From the NCBI GenBank assembly GCA_021404785.1, contig QWHH01000017.1, positions 1 to 54,195 of the forward strand: a stretch of DNA of 54,195 nt. Reading direction: 5' to 3'. Under the pieces are notes generated by a model that did no database searches, had not been told where the DNA came from, and saw only the letters and a list, made by a program, of their open reading frames with translations. The first letter of the stretch is position 1. Every line of letters starts with the position of its first letter. Position numbers and translations under genes: made by a program. This document shows positions 24,472-33,900 of this stretch, one piece after another. This stretch comes from Lysobacterales bacterium PRO7 (lineage in GTDB: Bacteria > Pseudomonadota > Gammaproteobacteria > Xanthomonadales > Rhodanobacteraceae).

Positions 24472-25019
24472 CAGTAGAGGATCTTGGTGATGTCGCGGCG
24501 CAAGCCCTGCGCGGAATAGCCGTCGGCATAGCGCAACATCAGTTGTCCGCGTGGATCGACCAGGGCCAGGGCGAGTTCATCGGCGCCGGCGGGGCGCGCG
24601 AAGGCAAACGCGCCGGAATCCTCGCGTCCGATTTGCAGCGGTGCGCGCGCTGCGGCGAAACCATCCGGCAATGGCGCGCCGAGATACAGCACGCGCAGGC
24701 GGTCGGCGTTGCGGCCCAGCGTGATGCGCATGCGCAAGGCTTCGTCGAGTCGCGCCTGGCAGTTTTGCGCGCAGCCCGGACCGGACAGCAGCACCATGGT
24801 CCAGCGGTATTGCGCGTCCTGCCATGCGTATCGGCTGCCGTCGGCGAGCATGACGGAAGCCGACGACACGTCATGTGCCGGGTGCACCAGGATCCCGCTT
24901 TGCATGGTCTTTTGCGGTTCCCAGCCGCCCGAGCGCAGCAGGAATGCGGCGGCAAGCGGGATCGCGAACACGAGGGCTATGCCGATCAGGGCCAGACGAT
25001 TTCGAGTAGTGCGGTTCAT
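24471..25019 (-). CDS. Membrane-anchored cytochrome oxidase assembly-like protein with CxxxC
   Basis: 182 residues: one N-terminal membrane anchor (about 9-29), then a periplasmic domain. The stretch WTMVLLSGPGCAQNCQARLDEAL and RLRVLYLGAPLPDG recall the SCO1/thioredoxin fold, with Cys-x3-Cys where SCO proteins bind copper. A His that would complete an SCO copper site is not evident. Position between SURF1 and ctaA supports a role in oxidase maturation. ATG 25019 is used; GTG 25028 overlapping the SURF1 stop (GTGA) is equally possible. Confidence 0.8.
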   Translation of the reverse strand: MNRTTRNRLALIGIALVFAIPLAAAFLLRSGGWEPQKTMQSGILVHPAHDVSSASVMLADGSRYAWQDAQYRWTMVLLSGPGCAQNCQARLDEALRMRITLGRNADRLRVLYLGAPLPDGFAAARAPLQIGREDSGAFAFARPAGADELALALVDPRGQLMLRYADGYSAQGLRRDITKILY

Positions 25020-25024
25020 TCGAT

Positions 25025-25756
25025 TCACTTTTCCACTTTTACCCAATGCAGCACGATGAAGATGATCAGGGCGACGATCGCGAAGCCGAACCAGGTGACC
25101 GCGTAACCGATGTGACGCTCGGGCGGGAACACCTGCGGTTTCCAGTTCCGCGCAAAAGCATTCCCCGGCTCCGGGTCGAGCAGCAGCATGCGCGGCTGCA
25201 CGGTGCGCCCGAGATCTGCCGCAATCGCCCTGGCATCGAGGAACAGCGTCAGTTTCGGCCACGTCGCCTGTCCCGGCAATGCGTTGCCGCCCAGGCGCAG
25301 TCCGCCGCCCGGGAATGGCGCGTACAACCCGGTCAATACGGTTTCACCGGCCGGCGGCGCGGGCGCCGTCGGCGCGACTCCGGAAGCGTGGCTCCACGCC
25401 ACCCAGCCGCGATCCACCAGGAGCAAATCCGATTGCCCGTCGATCGCAAACGCACCGATCGCGTGCACGCCGACCCGATCGCCGTTGAACTGCTCGTCGA
25501 GCCAATAGCCGCGATCGGCGACGAAATGCCCGCTGACGCGCAGGTGCGGATAGCGCTGCGAATCCGCCGCTGCCGCGCGCGCCTGCGCGAAATCCAGCGT
25601 CGGTGCGTTGGCCGCATCGGCAAACGCCGCGAACAACTGGCGCTTCTGCGCCGCGCGATCGACCTGCCATGCACCGAGCGCGCAAAACGCCATCACGCCA
25701 AATGCGGTCAGGACCCACGCGAACACAGTCGGCCGCCGCCAGCGTCGCGTCGTCAT
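25025..25756 (-). CDS. SURF1 family cytochrome oxidase assembly protein
   Basis: 243 residues. Two transmembrane helices, at about 10-30 and the C-terminus (VTWFGFAIVALIIFIVLHW), flank a periplasmic domain. The family motif GAWQVDRAAQKRQL, LLLVDRGWV and PERHIGYAVTWFG are present. SURF1 assists heme a insertion into CoxA. It is followed at once by the SCO-like gene. Confidence 0.93.
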   Translation of the reverse strand: MTTRRWRRPTVFAWVLTAFGVMAFCALGAWQVDRAAQKRQLFAAFADAANAPTLDFAQARAAAADSQRYPHLRVSGHFVADRGYWLDEQFNGDRVGVHAIGAFAIDGQSDLLLVDRGWVAWSHASGVAPTAPAPPAGETVLTGLYAPFPGGGLRLGGNALPGQATWPKLTLFLDARAIAADLGRTVQPRMLLLDPEPGNAFARNWKPQVFPPERHIGYAVTWFGFAIVALIIFIVLHWVKVEK

Positions 25757-25762
25757 CGCGCT

Positions 25763-25781
25763 GCGGCGTTATACTCGCCGC
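25763..25781 (+). promoter_or_regulatory. -10 box inside an inverted repeat upstream of the DUF2909 gene
   Basis: TATACT (25770-25775) lies in the loop of GCGGCG/CGCCGC. The -35 region is poor. The repeat could serve as an operator in the 48-bp gap between divergent SURF1 and DUF2909 genes. Confidence 0.4.
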
Positions 25782-25804
25782 GCCCCGCCACGGAACACCC
25801 GCCC

Positions 25805-26014
25805 ATGTGGACTACGCTCTTCGTCATCGCGTTCTTTATCGTGATTCTCTGGAACCTGGGCGCCGGCCTGTACTACATGATGACCGACAAGGGCACCACC
25901 AACCGCACGGTGCGCGCGCTGACCTGGCGCATCGGCTTGTCGGTGCTGCTGATCCTGCTGGTGATTCTGGGCATCTTGACCGGCGTCATCCACCCGCACG
26001 GCGTCGGTCGCTAG
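25805..26014 (+). CDS. Twin transmembrane protein, DUF2909 family
   Basis: 69 residues with two hydrophobic helices, at about 4-26 (LFVIAFFIVILWNLGAGLYYM) and 43-62 (IGLSVLLILLVILGILTGV), joined by a TDKGTTNRTVRALTWR loop typical of DUF2909. It usually lies by cox genes and may help assemble the oxidase, though that is untested. It is the only plus-strand gene inside the minus-strand cox block. Confidence 0.88.
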   Translation: MWTTLFVIAFFIVILWNLGAGLYYMMTDKGTTNRTVRALTWRIGLSVLLILLVILGILTGVIHPHGVGR

Positions 26015-26018
26015 ACGC

Positions 26019-26888
26019 TTACAGCACGTAGACGAAGATAAACAGGCCCAGCCACACCACGTCGACGAAGTGCCAGTACCACGCCACCGCCTCGAAGGCG
26101 AAGTGATGGTCCTTGGTGAAATGGCCCTTGAAACAGCGGAACCAGATCACCGTAAGCATGATCGCGCCCAGCGTCACGTGCATGCCGTGGAAGCCCGTGA
26201 GCATGAAGAACGTGGATCCGTAGATACCCGTGTCGAGGGTCAAATTGAACTTGGTGTAGGCCTCGATGTACTCGTGTGCCTGGAAATTCAGGAACAGTGC
26301 GCCGAGCACGACCGTGGCGCCGAGCCAGATCAGCAGATGCTTGCGGTTGCCGGCGCGCAACGCATGGTGGGCAATCGTGATGGTTACGCCCGACGAGAGC
26401 AGGATCAGGGTGTTGAGCAGCGGCACGCCCCATGCCGGCATGGTCTGGAAGATACCTCCGACCTGGTCCGGCCCGTTCGTAGGCCAGGCGGCCACGAAAT
26501 CCTTCCACAGGAAAAAGTTGGTGAGCGCACCATCGCCGGAGCCGCCGTACCACGGGATCGAGAAATTGCGCACATAGAACAGCGCGCCGAAGAATGCGCC
26601 GAAGAACATCACTTCGGAGAAGATGAACCACATCATGCCCATGCGGAACGAGGTGTCCACCTGCTTGGTGTACATACCGCCCAGCGATTCGCCGATCACC
26701 GTGCGGAACCAGCCGAACATCATCGACAGGATGCAGGCGATGCCCAGCGCCATCACCCACTTGCCGGGGTCGAACTCATTCATCCACAGGGCGGCGCCGC
26801 CTACCGTGAAGAACAGGCCGAACGAGCCGAGGATCGGCCAGTGCGTGCCGTGCGGAACGTAGTAGGAGCCTTGTGCTTGCGATGACAT
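26019..26888 (-). CDS. coxC: Cytochrome c oxidase subunit III
   Basis: 289 residues, seven transmembrane helices. VPHGTHWPILGSFGLFFTVGG, MWFIFSEVMFFGAFFGALFYVR, QAHEYIEAYTKFN, TGFHGMHVTLGAIML and AWYWHFVDVVWLGLFIFVYVL are classical subunit III motifs, including the Glu in FSEVMFF near the D-channel entrance. It is placed after ctaG with 12 nt between. Confidence 0.97.
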   Translation of the reverse strand: MSSQAQGSYYVPHGTHWPILGSFGLFFTVGGAALWMNEFDPGKWVMALGIACILSMMFGWFRTVIGESLGGMYTKQVDTSFRMGMMWFIFSEVMFFGAFFGALFYVRNFSIPWYGGSGDGALTNFFLWKDFVAAWPTNGPDQVGGIFQTMPAWGVPLLNTLILLSSGVTITIAHHALRAGNRKHLLIWLGATVVLGALFLNFQAHEYIEAYTKFNLTLDTGIYGSTFFMLTGFHGMHVTLGAIMLTVIWFRCFKGHFTKDHHFAFEAVAWYWHFVDVVWLGLFIFVYVL

Positions 26889-26900
26889 GTTCGATTCCCG

Positions 26901-27494
26901 TCAACTATTTGGGGGTTGTGTGGCTTGTGTCTGTTCGGCCAGCTTCTTGGTCGCCGGGCGGTTGTTGTAGAAAGTGTACGACAGCGTCAGGGTGTCGATG
27001 GTCTTCGGCAATTTCGGATCGACCACGAACTTGACCGGCATGCGCCGCGATTCGCCGGGCTTGAGCACCTGTTCGGTGAAGCAGAAGCATTCGATCTTGT
27101 TGAAGTAGGGCGAGCCTTGCGATGGCGCGATGCTGGGCACGGCATTGCCGACAATCGCCGTTTGCGCCTTGTTCGCCGCATCGTACCAGGCGTCATTGAC
27201 CGCGCCCGGATGCACGCGCATCGTGACCTGCTCCGGCGCGAAGCTCCAGTCGAGCTGGCTGTTGACGTTACCGACGAACTGCACCGTGACCCAGCGCGAT
27301 TCGTCCACGCGGAAGCCCTTGGCGCTGTCGGCAGTGTTGTAGATCTTGTTGCGGAACACGTGTTCGCAGGCAATGCGGTACAACGGCACGCAGGCGAATC
27401 CGAACAGGAACATCGCCCCGCACACGGCCAGCGCGCGCGTGAGCAGCCGCTTGTTGCGCTGGATGGAATTGCCGGCAGCAGTGTCGTCTACCAT
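26901..27494 (-). CDS. ctaG: Cytochrome c oxidase assembly protein CtaG/Cox11
   Basis: 197 residues. N-terminal membrane anchor (about 20-38), a periplasmic Ig-like domain, and the copper-binding motif ECFCFTEQ followed by LKPGESRRMPVKFVVDP. It delivers CuB to subunit I. I used ATG 27494, whose A is shared with the stop of the 43-residue upstream gene (TGATG). The longer frame to 27563 is antisense noise across that gene. Confidence 0.95.
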   Translation of the reverse strand: MVDDTAAGNSIQRNKRLLTRALAVCGAMFLFGFACVPLYRIACEHVFRNKIYNTADSAKGFRVDESRWVTVQFVGNVNSQLDWSFAPEQVTMRVHPGAVNDAWYDAANKAQTAIVGNAVPSIAPSQGSPYFNKIECFCFTEQVLKPGESRRMPVKFVVDPKLPKTIDTLTLSYTFYNNRPATKKLAEQTQATQPPNS

Positions 27495-27625
27495 CAGTGC
27501 GACAGCCCCTGGGCAAGGAAGAACAGCAGGTAGATCGCCACCGCCGCGACCGCGACGATCCATGCCGTGCGCCGCGCTTTGGCGCGGCGTTGGTCGGACT
27601 CAGTCTTGGCGGATGTCTGCTTCAT
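27494..27625 (-). CDS. 43-residue single-helix membrane protein between coxA and ctaG
   Basis: ATG 27625 to TGA 27494-27496. MKQTSAKTESDQRRAKARR is a charged, basic N-terminus, and TAWIVAVAAVAIYLLFFLAQ is one membrane helix ending QGLSH. It overlaps ctaG by TGATG, so it is translationally coupled. Small proteins of this form are, from memory, found at the same place in other proteobacterial cox operons and are named cytochrome oxidase small assembly proteins. It probably acts with CtaG in the membrane; the evidence is positional. Confidence 0.8.
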   Translation of the reverse strand: MKQTSAKTESDQRRAKARRTAWIVAVAAVAIYLLFFLAQGLSH

Positions 27626-27641
27626 GCCTTACTTGATAAGT

Positions 27642-27659
27642 GCGGCCACGGATGGCCGC
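27642..27659 (-). other. Intercistronic hairpin 2 (coxA/small gene gap)
   Basis: GCGGCCA and TGGCCGC, 7-bp stem with a 4-nt loop and no T-tract, hence more likely a processing or stability element than a terminator. Confidence 0.6.
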
Positions 27660-27671
27660 TTCGTGATCTTT

Positions 27672-27689
27672 GCGATCATGGACGATCGC
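27672..27689 (-). other. Intercistronic hairpin 1 just after coxA
   Basis: GCGATC and GATCGC, 6-bp stem with a 6-nt loop, immediately after the coxA stop. With the next hairpin it may protect coxA mRNA and lower expression of the assembly genes. Confidence 0.55.
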
Positions 27690-27690
27690 A

Positions 27691-29307
27691 TCAATGCGAC
27701 ACGTCGCCGTGTGCCAGGTCCTCATCATGGATGACCGGTGGCGTGGAGAAGGTATGGAACGGCGCCGGCGAAGGCACCGTCCACTCCAGTCCATGCGCAC
27801 CTTCCCACGCACGCGCTGCAGCCGGCGCGCCATGTTTCTTCGAATGCCACAGAATGAAGAAGAACATGAACGGAGTCAGGTACATGCCATAGGCGCCGAT
27901 CGTGGACACGAGGTTCCAGTCGGCAAACGCGACGTTGTAGTCGGGAATGCGGCGCGGCATGCCGGCCAGGCCGAGGAAATGCTGCGGGAAGAACAGCACG
28001 TTGACGAACACCGCGCTCCACCAGAAGTGCACCTTGGCCCAAGTTTCGTTGTACATCCGGCCCGTCCACTTCGGCCACCAGTAGTAGATCGCGCCGATGA
28101 TCGCAAACAGCGCGCCGGTGACGAGTACGTAGTGGAAGTGTGCAACGACGAAGTAGGTGTCCTGGTACTGGAAGTCGGCCGGCACCAGCGCCAGCATCAC
28201 GCCGGAGAAACCGCCGATCGTGAACAGCACGATGAACGCAATCGCCCACAACATCGGTGCCTCGAAGGTCATCGAACCGCCCCACATCGTCGACACCCAG
28301 TTGAACACCTTCACGCCGGTCGGGATGGCGATCAGCATGGTCGCGTACATGAAGTACAGCTCGCCGCCCAACGGCATGCCGACCGTGAACATGTGGTGAC
28401 CCCAGACGATGAACGACAGGAACGCAATCGAGGCCAGTGCGTAGACCATCGCCTGGTAACCGAACAACGGCTTGCGGCTGAACGTCGGCACGATCTCGGA
28501 GATGATGCCGAACGCCGGCAGGATCATGATGTACACCTCGGGGTGCCCGAAGAACCAGAAGATGTGCTGGTACATCACCGGATCGCCGCCGCCGGCGGCA
28601 TTGAAGAAGCTGGTGCCGAAATAGCGGTCGGTGAGCAGCATGGTCACCGCGCCGGCAAGTACCGGCATCACCGCGATCAGCAGGAACGCGGTGATCAGCC
28701 ATGACCACACGAACACCGGCATCTTGAGCAGGTCCATGCCCGGCGCGCGCATGTTGAGGATGGTTGCGATGATGTTGATCGCGCCCATGATCGAGGAAAT
28801 GCCCATGAGATGGATCGAGAACACCATCAGGGCCACGCTGTCGCCGCCCTGGATGGACAGCGGTGGATACATGGTCCAGCCGCCGGCCGGCGCACCGCCC
28901 GGGATGAACAGGGTGGACAGCAACAGGAAGAACGCAAACGGCAGGATCCAGAACGACCAGTTGTTCATGCGCGGCAGCGCCATGTCCGGCGCGCCGATCA
29001 TCATCGGGATCATCCAGTTCGCGAGGCCGACGAAGCTCGGCATGATCGCGCCGAAGATCATCACCAGGCCGTGCATGGTGGTCATTTCATTGAAGAAATA
29101 CGGCTGCACGAATTGCAGGCCGGGCTTCATCAGTTCGGTACGGATCACGCCCGAGAACGCGGCACCGACGCAGACCATGATGAACGCGAAGATCAGGTAC
29201 AGCGTGCCGATGTCCTTGTGATTGGTCGAGTATACCCAGCGATGCAGGAAGCCGTGCGGCTTGTCGTCGTGGTGATCGTCGTGGTGTGCGGTAGCGTGGG
29301 TAGTCAT
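27691..29307 (-). CDS. coxA: Cytochrome c oxidase subunit I
   Basis: 538 residues, twelve transmembrane helices, the catalytic heme a/a3-CuB subunit. [21 protein letters not shown] holds the CuB His cross-linked to Tyr and the E of an A1-type oxidase. WGHHMFTVG has the CuB His pair, and [11 protein letters not shown] the heme ligands. The N-terminus is His/Asp-rich ([15 protein letters not shown], residues 4-18), which could bind metal but is common in this group. It lies 55 bp after coxB. Confidence 0.98.
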   Translation of the reverse strand: MTTHATAHHDDHHDDKPHGFLHRWVYSTNHKDIGTLYLIFAFIMVCVGAAFSGVIRTELMKPGLQFVQPYFFNEMTTMHGLVMIFGAIMPSFVGLANWMIPMMIGAPDMALPRMNNWSFWILPFAFFLLLSTLFIPGGAPAGGWTMYPPLSIQGGDSVALMVFSIHLMGISSIMGAINIIATILNMRAPGMDLLKMPVFVWSWLITAFLLIAVMPVLAGAVTMLLTDRYFGTSFFNAAGGGDPVMYQHIFWFFGHPEVYIMILPAFGIISEIVPTFSRKPLFGYQAMVYALASIAFLSFIVWGHHMFTVGMPLGGELYFMYATMLIAIPTGVKVFNWVSTMWGGSMTFEAPMLWAIAFIVLFTIGGFSGVMLALVPADFQYQDTYFVVAHFHYVLVTGALFAIIGAIYYWWPKWTGRMYNETWAKVHFWWSAVFVNVLFFPQHFLGLAGMPRRIPDYNVAFADWNLVSTIGAYGMYLTPFMFFFILWHSKKHGAPAAARAWEGAHGLEWTVPSPAPFHTFSTPPVIHDEDLAHGDVSH

Positions 29308-29362
29308 GACAGCCTCGTGGAGCGCGGTGTTACGAACGGATATTCGGAATCGGACTGATCAA

Positions 29363-30271
29363 TTACGGAGCGGACGGCGCCGCGGTCGGAGACGCCGCCG
29401 GCGCATCCGCCTTGGTGGCGAGCGCTTCCTGCTCGTCCAGCCACTTGGTGAATTCGGCCTTCGGCACGGCCTTGACCACGATCGGCATGAAGCCGTGGTC
29501 CTGGCCGCACAGCTCGGCGCACTGGCCGCGATAGATGCCCGGCTCGTGGATGCTGGTCCAGTCGTCGTTGATGATTCCGGGGATCGCGTCCTGCTTCCAG
29601 CCCAGTTGCGGCACCCACCAGGCGTGGATCACGTCATCGCCGGTGACCACGAAACGGATCTTCGTGTCGGTCGGCAGCACCAGTGGATGGTCGACGTCGA
29701 GCAGATAGGTATTGCGCTCCACGCCTTGGTAATCCTTGTCCTTGACCGCCCAGGGATCTTGGCCCGAGCGCAGTTCGCGGGTGCGATCCGAACGCGGATC
29801 GATGCGCGAAATGAAATGCACGTGATAAGGCTTTTCGCCGACATTGAGGTAATCGTAACCCCATTTCCATTGGTAGCCGGTGATTTTCACCGTCATGTCG
29901 GATTGTTCGGTGTAGGCCATCTTGATCATGATGTTGGTCGCCGGCCAGGCCAGTGCGACCAGGATCAGTATCGGCACGATCGTCCAGATGGTTTCGGCAA
30001 CCGTGTTGTGGCTCCAGGTTGCCGGCACGGCGCCCTTGGACTTGCGGAACTTGACCATGGCCACGATCATCGCGCCGAACACGACCACGCCGATCGCGAT
30101 GCACACGTACAGGCCCCACATGTGCAGGTCGTAGACCTCGCGCGAGGTCTGCGTGACGCCCGGCGTCATGTTCAGCTGCCACGGTTCGGCCAGCGCGTGC
30201 GCCGCACCCGCAACGGCGGTCAGCGCGACCCCCAATCCCAACTTCCCCTGCATCGATCCGGCAGCCTTCAT
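29363..30271 (-). CDS. coxB: Cytochrome c oxidase subunit II
   Basis: 302 residues. Signal peptide ending about AHA-LA, two transmembrane helices, then a cupredoxin domain with the aromatic patch YQWKWGYDY and the CuA ligands in CAELCGQDHGFMPIVV (Cys-x3-Cys-x3-His-x2-Met). A low-complexity Ala/Pro tail follows (about 285-302). No cytochrome c domain is fused. It accepts electrons from cytochrome c. Confidence 0.97.
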   Translation of the reverse strand: MKAAGSMQGKLGLGVALTAVAGAAHALAEPWQLNMTPGVTQTSREVYDLHMWGLYVCIAIGVVVFGAMIVAMVKFRKSKGAVPATWSHNTVAETIWTIVPILILVALAWPATNIMIKMAYTEQSDMTVKITGYQWKWGYDYLNVGEKPYHVHFISRIDPRSDRTRELRSGQDPWAVKDKDYQGVERNTYLLDVDHPLVLPTDTKIRFVVTGDDVIHAWWVPQLGWKQDAIPGIINDDWTSIHEPGIYRGQCAELCGQDHGFMPIVVKAVPKAEFTKWLDEQEALATKADAPAASPTAAPSAP

Positions 30272-30296
30272 TAGTGTTCTACCTTGTCCCGAGTTC

Positions 30297-30782
30297 TTAA
30301 GTCCTGCCGCGCGAGTTCGTCTCGCGCAGCAGTCGTTCCAATCGTTGCGCCAAGTCCTTGCGCTCGACGTCGTTCAGGAACGCGCCAATTTCCGTTTCGC
30401 GTCCGTGCGAGCCAAGCCACAACCGGCTCGGCCAGCCCGGCCAGCGTCCCGCCTCCAAGCGCACCCGCACCCAGTAGGGATGGTAGTGCGCCGTCGCCAC
30501 GCCCGCGATTTCCACATCCTGTGGCGTGATCGTGATCGACTGCCCGTGCGCGCTTGCGCGCCAGACCCGCACCACACACCACGCCGTCACCGCCAGTACC
30601 AGCACCGCGAACGGCGGCGCCAGCACGATACCGCGCGCCGCTGCCAGTCCGGCGAATCCCATCGCCGCGACGCTTTGCGCAACCAGATACCCGATCAGCC
30701 CGGCGCGCGACAATGAGCGGTGCGGCACAACCTCGACCGAAACCGCATCCTGCCTCGCTACTGCTGGAGCTACCCGAATCAT
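30297..30782 (-). CDS. DUF2244 membrane protein
   Basis: 161 residues from ATG 30782 (ATG 30797 or 30836 also open). VEVVPHRSLSRAGLIGYLV, two close transmembrane helices (about 30-70), then ITPQDVEIAGVATAHYHPYWVRVRLE and LGSHGRETEIGAFLNDVERKDLAQRLERLL fit DUF2244. This family of unknown role usually sits immediately before coxB, here by 25 bp. It probably heads the cox operon and is divergent from putA. Confidence 0.85.
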   Translation of the reverse strand: MIRVAPAVARQDAVSVEVVPHRSLSRAGLIGYLVAQSVAAMGFAGLAAARGIVLAPPFAVLVLAVTAWCVVRVWRASAHGQSITITPQDVEIAGVATAHYHPYWVRVRLEAGRWPGWPSRLWLGSHGRETEIGAFLNDVERKDLAQRLERLLRETNSRGRT

Positions 30783-30876
30783 CGCAAGTCGGCGCATCAA
30801 CCCGTGAATGATAGTGAGCGCGGCTGACGCGGGCAAGTTTGGGCAAACTTCCCGGGCCGCGGGCCCGCACCTGAAT

Positions 30877-30882
30877 TACAAT
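30877..30882 (+). promoter_or_regulatory. Possible -10 box of putA
   Basis: TACAAT lies 26 bp before the putA ATG in the divergent gap; no good -35 is at the right distance, so an activator may be needed. Confidence 0.35.
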
Positions 30883-30907
30883 GGGCGACCACGAACGATC
30901 GGCCACG

Positions 30908-33900
30908 ATGAACGCCATTCTCGCCTCCGAACTGCCCGGTCCCGGCGACCCAGCGCGCACGCGCATGACCGCCGCCTATTGCCGCGACGAAACGCTGGCG
31001 ATGGACGAACTCGTCGCCCAGGCCTCGTTGCCGCCGACTGAGCGCGACCTTGTCCTCGCCCGCGCCACCGAGCTCGTCGCGCGCGTGCGCGCCAAGGCCA
31101 GCCAGCAAACCGCGGTCGAATCCTTCATGCGCCAGTACGATCTTTCCAGCGAGGAAGGCGTGCTGCTGATGTGCGTGGCCGAGGCCCTGCTGCGCATTCC
31201 GGACAAGGACACCGCCGACAAGCTCATCGCCGACAAGCTCGGCGAAGCCGATTGGGAAAAGCATCTGGGCAAGAGCGATTCAGTGCTGGTCAACGCCGGC
31301 ACTTGGGGCCTCATGCTCACCGGCAAGTTCATCACCCTCGGTGAAGACACGCGCCGCAATTTCGCTGGCGCGCTGCGGCGCCTGGTCGGCCGTTCCGGCG
31401 AGCCCGTCATCCGTCTCGCCGTGCGCCAGGGCATGCGCATCATGGGGCACCAGTTCGTGATGGGCCGCACCATCGGTGAAGCGCTGGATCGCGCCGACGA
31501 AAAAGACAACCGCATCTACCGCTATTCCTACGACATGCTCGGCGAAGCGGCGCTGACCCAGCCCGACGCCGAACGCTACATGCAGGCCTACCGCGACGCA
31601 ATCTCCGCACTGGGCGCGCGCGGACCCTTCAAAGACGTGCTTGATGCGCCGAGCATCTCGATCAAACTTTCCGCCCTGCATCCGCGCTACGAAGTCGGCA
31701 AACGCGCACGCGTGCATGCGGAATTGACGGCAAAGCTGCTCGAACTCGCGCAGCTTGCGAAGAAAAACGGCATCGGCCTGACCGTGGATGCCGAGGAAGC
31801 GGACCGACTGGAACTCTCGCTCGAAGTCATCGCCGCCGTGCATGCCGACGCTACGCTCGCCGGCTGGGATGGCTATGGCCTCGCCGTGCAGGCGTACCAG
31901 CGCCGCGCACCGTTCGTGATCGATTGGCTGGCCGAACAATCGAAAAAAGTCGGACGCCGGTTCTGCGTGCGCCTGGTCAAGGGCGCGTACTGGGATTCGG
32001 AAGTCAAGCGCGCGCAGGAAGGCGGCCATGCCGGCTATCCGGTCTACACGCGCAAACCGAACACCGACGTGTCGTATCTTGCCTGTGCGCGCAAACTGTT
32101 CGATTACGGCGGCGCGTTCTATCCGGCCTTTGCCACGCACAACGCGCACACCATCGCGGCGATCCACCACATGGCGCGCGGGCGTCCGTTCGAGTTCCAG
32201 CGTCTGCACGGCATGGGCACGGATTTGTACGCCGAAGTGATGGGTCCGAAAAACCTCGATGTGCCTTGCCGCGTGTATGCGCCGGTCGGATCGCACGAAG
32301 ACCTGCTGCCGTATCTGGTGCGCCGCCTGCTCGAAAACGGCGCGAACACCAGCTTCGTCAATCGCATTGTCGATGAAAGCGTGCCGATCAAGGATCTGGT
32401 CGCCGATCCGGTCGAAGTCGTGCGCGCCAACACGATCAAGCCACATCCACGCATTCCCCAGCCGATCGATCTTTACGAATCGGCAGACAGTAGCCAACGA
32501 CGGAAAAATTCCATGGGCGTTAATTTCGGCAACGACAACGAACTGCGCGCGCTTGCAGAAGCCGTCGCAAAAGCCCCGACGAACTGGGCAGCGACGCCAC
32601 TGGTGCCGGGCGCGAAATCCTGCGAAGCGCTGCAGGACGTGACCAATCCCGCCGACCGGCGCGAGAAGATCGGCGCCAAGCAGCAATCCGATCAGGCGAC
32701 CATCGAACGCGCACTGACCAACGCGCACGCCGCACAACCCGCATGGGATGCCCTGCCCGCCGCCTCGCGCGCGACGATCCTGGAAAACGCCGCGGATCTG
32801 CTCGAACAACGCCGCGCCCAGTTCATCGCCCTGTGCGTGCGCGAAGCCGGCAAGACCCTCGCCGCCGCCGTTTCCGAAGTGCGCGAAGCCGCCGACATGT
32901 GCCGCTACTACGCCGCCATGGCGCGCAAGCTGATGGGCAAACCTGAGGCGCTGACCGGCCCGACCGGCGAATCGAACGAGATTTCATTGCACGGCCGCGG
33001 CGTGTTCGTTTGCATCTCGCCGTGGAATTTTCCGCTGGCGATTTTCACCGGCCAGGTTGCGGCCGCGCTCGCCGCCGGAAATTCCGTGATTGCAAAACCC
33101 GCCGATCAAACCGTACTGATCGGCTATCACGCAGTGAAGTTGCTGCACGAGGCCGGCGTGCCGGAAGCCGTGCTGCAATTCGTGCCCGGCAAGGGCTCGA
33201 TGATCGGCAATACCTTGCTGACCAAACCCGAGGTCGCCGGTGTGTGCATGACCGGCTCCACCGAAACCGCGTGGACGATCAATCGCACCCTCGCCGCACG
33301 CAACGCGCAGATTGCGAGCTTGATTGCCGAGACCGGCGGCCAGAACGCGCTGATCGCCGATTCGTCCGCCTTGCCCGAACAACTGGTGAAGGACGCGATC
33401 GCGTCCGCCTTCGATTCCGCCGGCCAACGCTGTTCAGCCGCGCGCGTGCTGTTCGTGCAAGACGACATCGCCGACAAGGTGATCGCCATGCTCGCCGGCG
33501 CGATGGATGAACTGAAAGTTGGCGATCCGGCCCTGCTTTCGACCGACGTCGGCCCGGTTATCGACGAACCTTCGCGCAAGAGCCTCGCCGACCACGCCGC
33601 GCGCATGGACAAGGAAGCCAAACTCATCAAGGAAGTGCAACTCGGCCCGGATTGCGCGAACGGCACCTTCCTCGCGCCGCGCGCGTACGAGCTGAAATCC
33701 TTATCGCAACTCACCCACGAAGTTTTCGGCCCGATCCTGCACGTGATCCGCTGGAAATCCAGCGAACTCGACCAGGTCATCGACGCGATCAACGCGACCG
33801 GCTTCGGCCTCACGCTCGGCATCCACAGCCGCATTGATTCCACCATCGCGCACATTTCGCAACGCGCGAAAGTCGGCAACTGCTATGTCAACCGCAACCA

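Noticed and set aside
27670-28704. 344-codon plus-strand frame opposite coxA
   Set aside because: Shadow of coxA, composed of charged residues mirroring hydrophobic codons.
31280-32809. 509-codon minus-strand frame opposite putA
   Set aside because: Antisense of the proline dehydrogenase domain; no family features.
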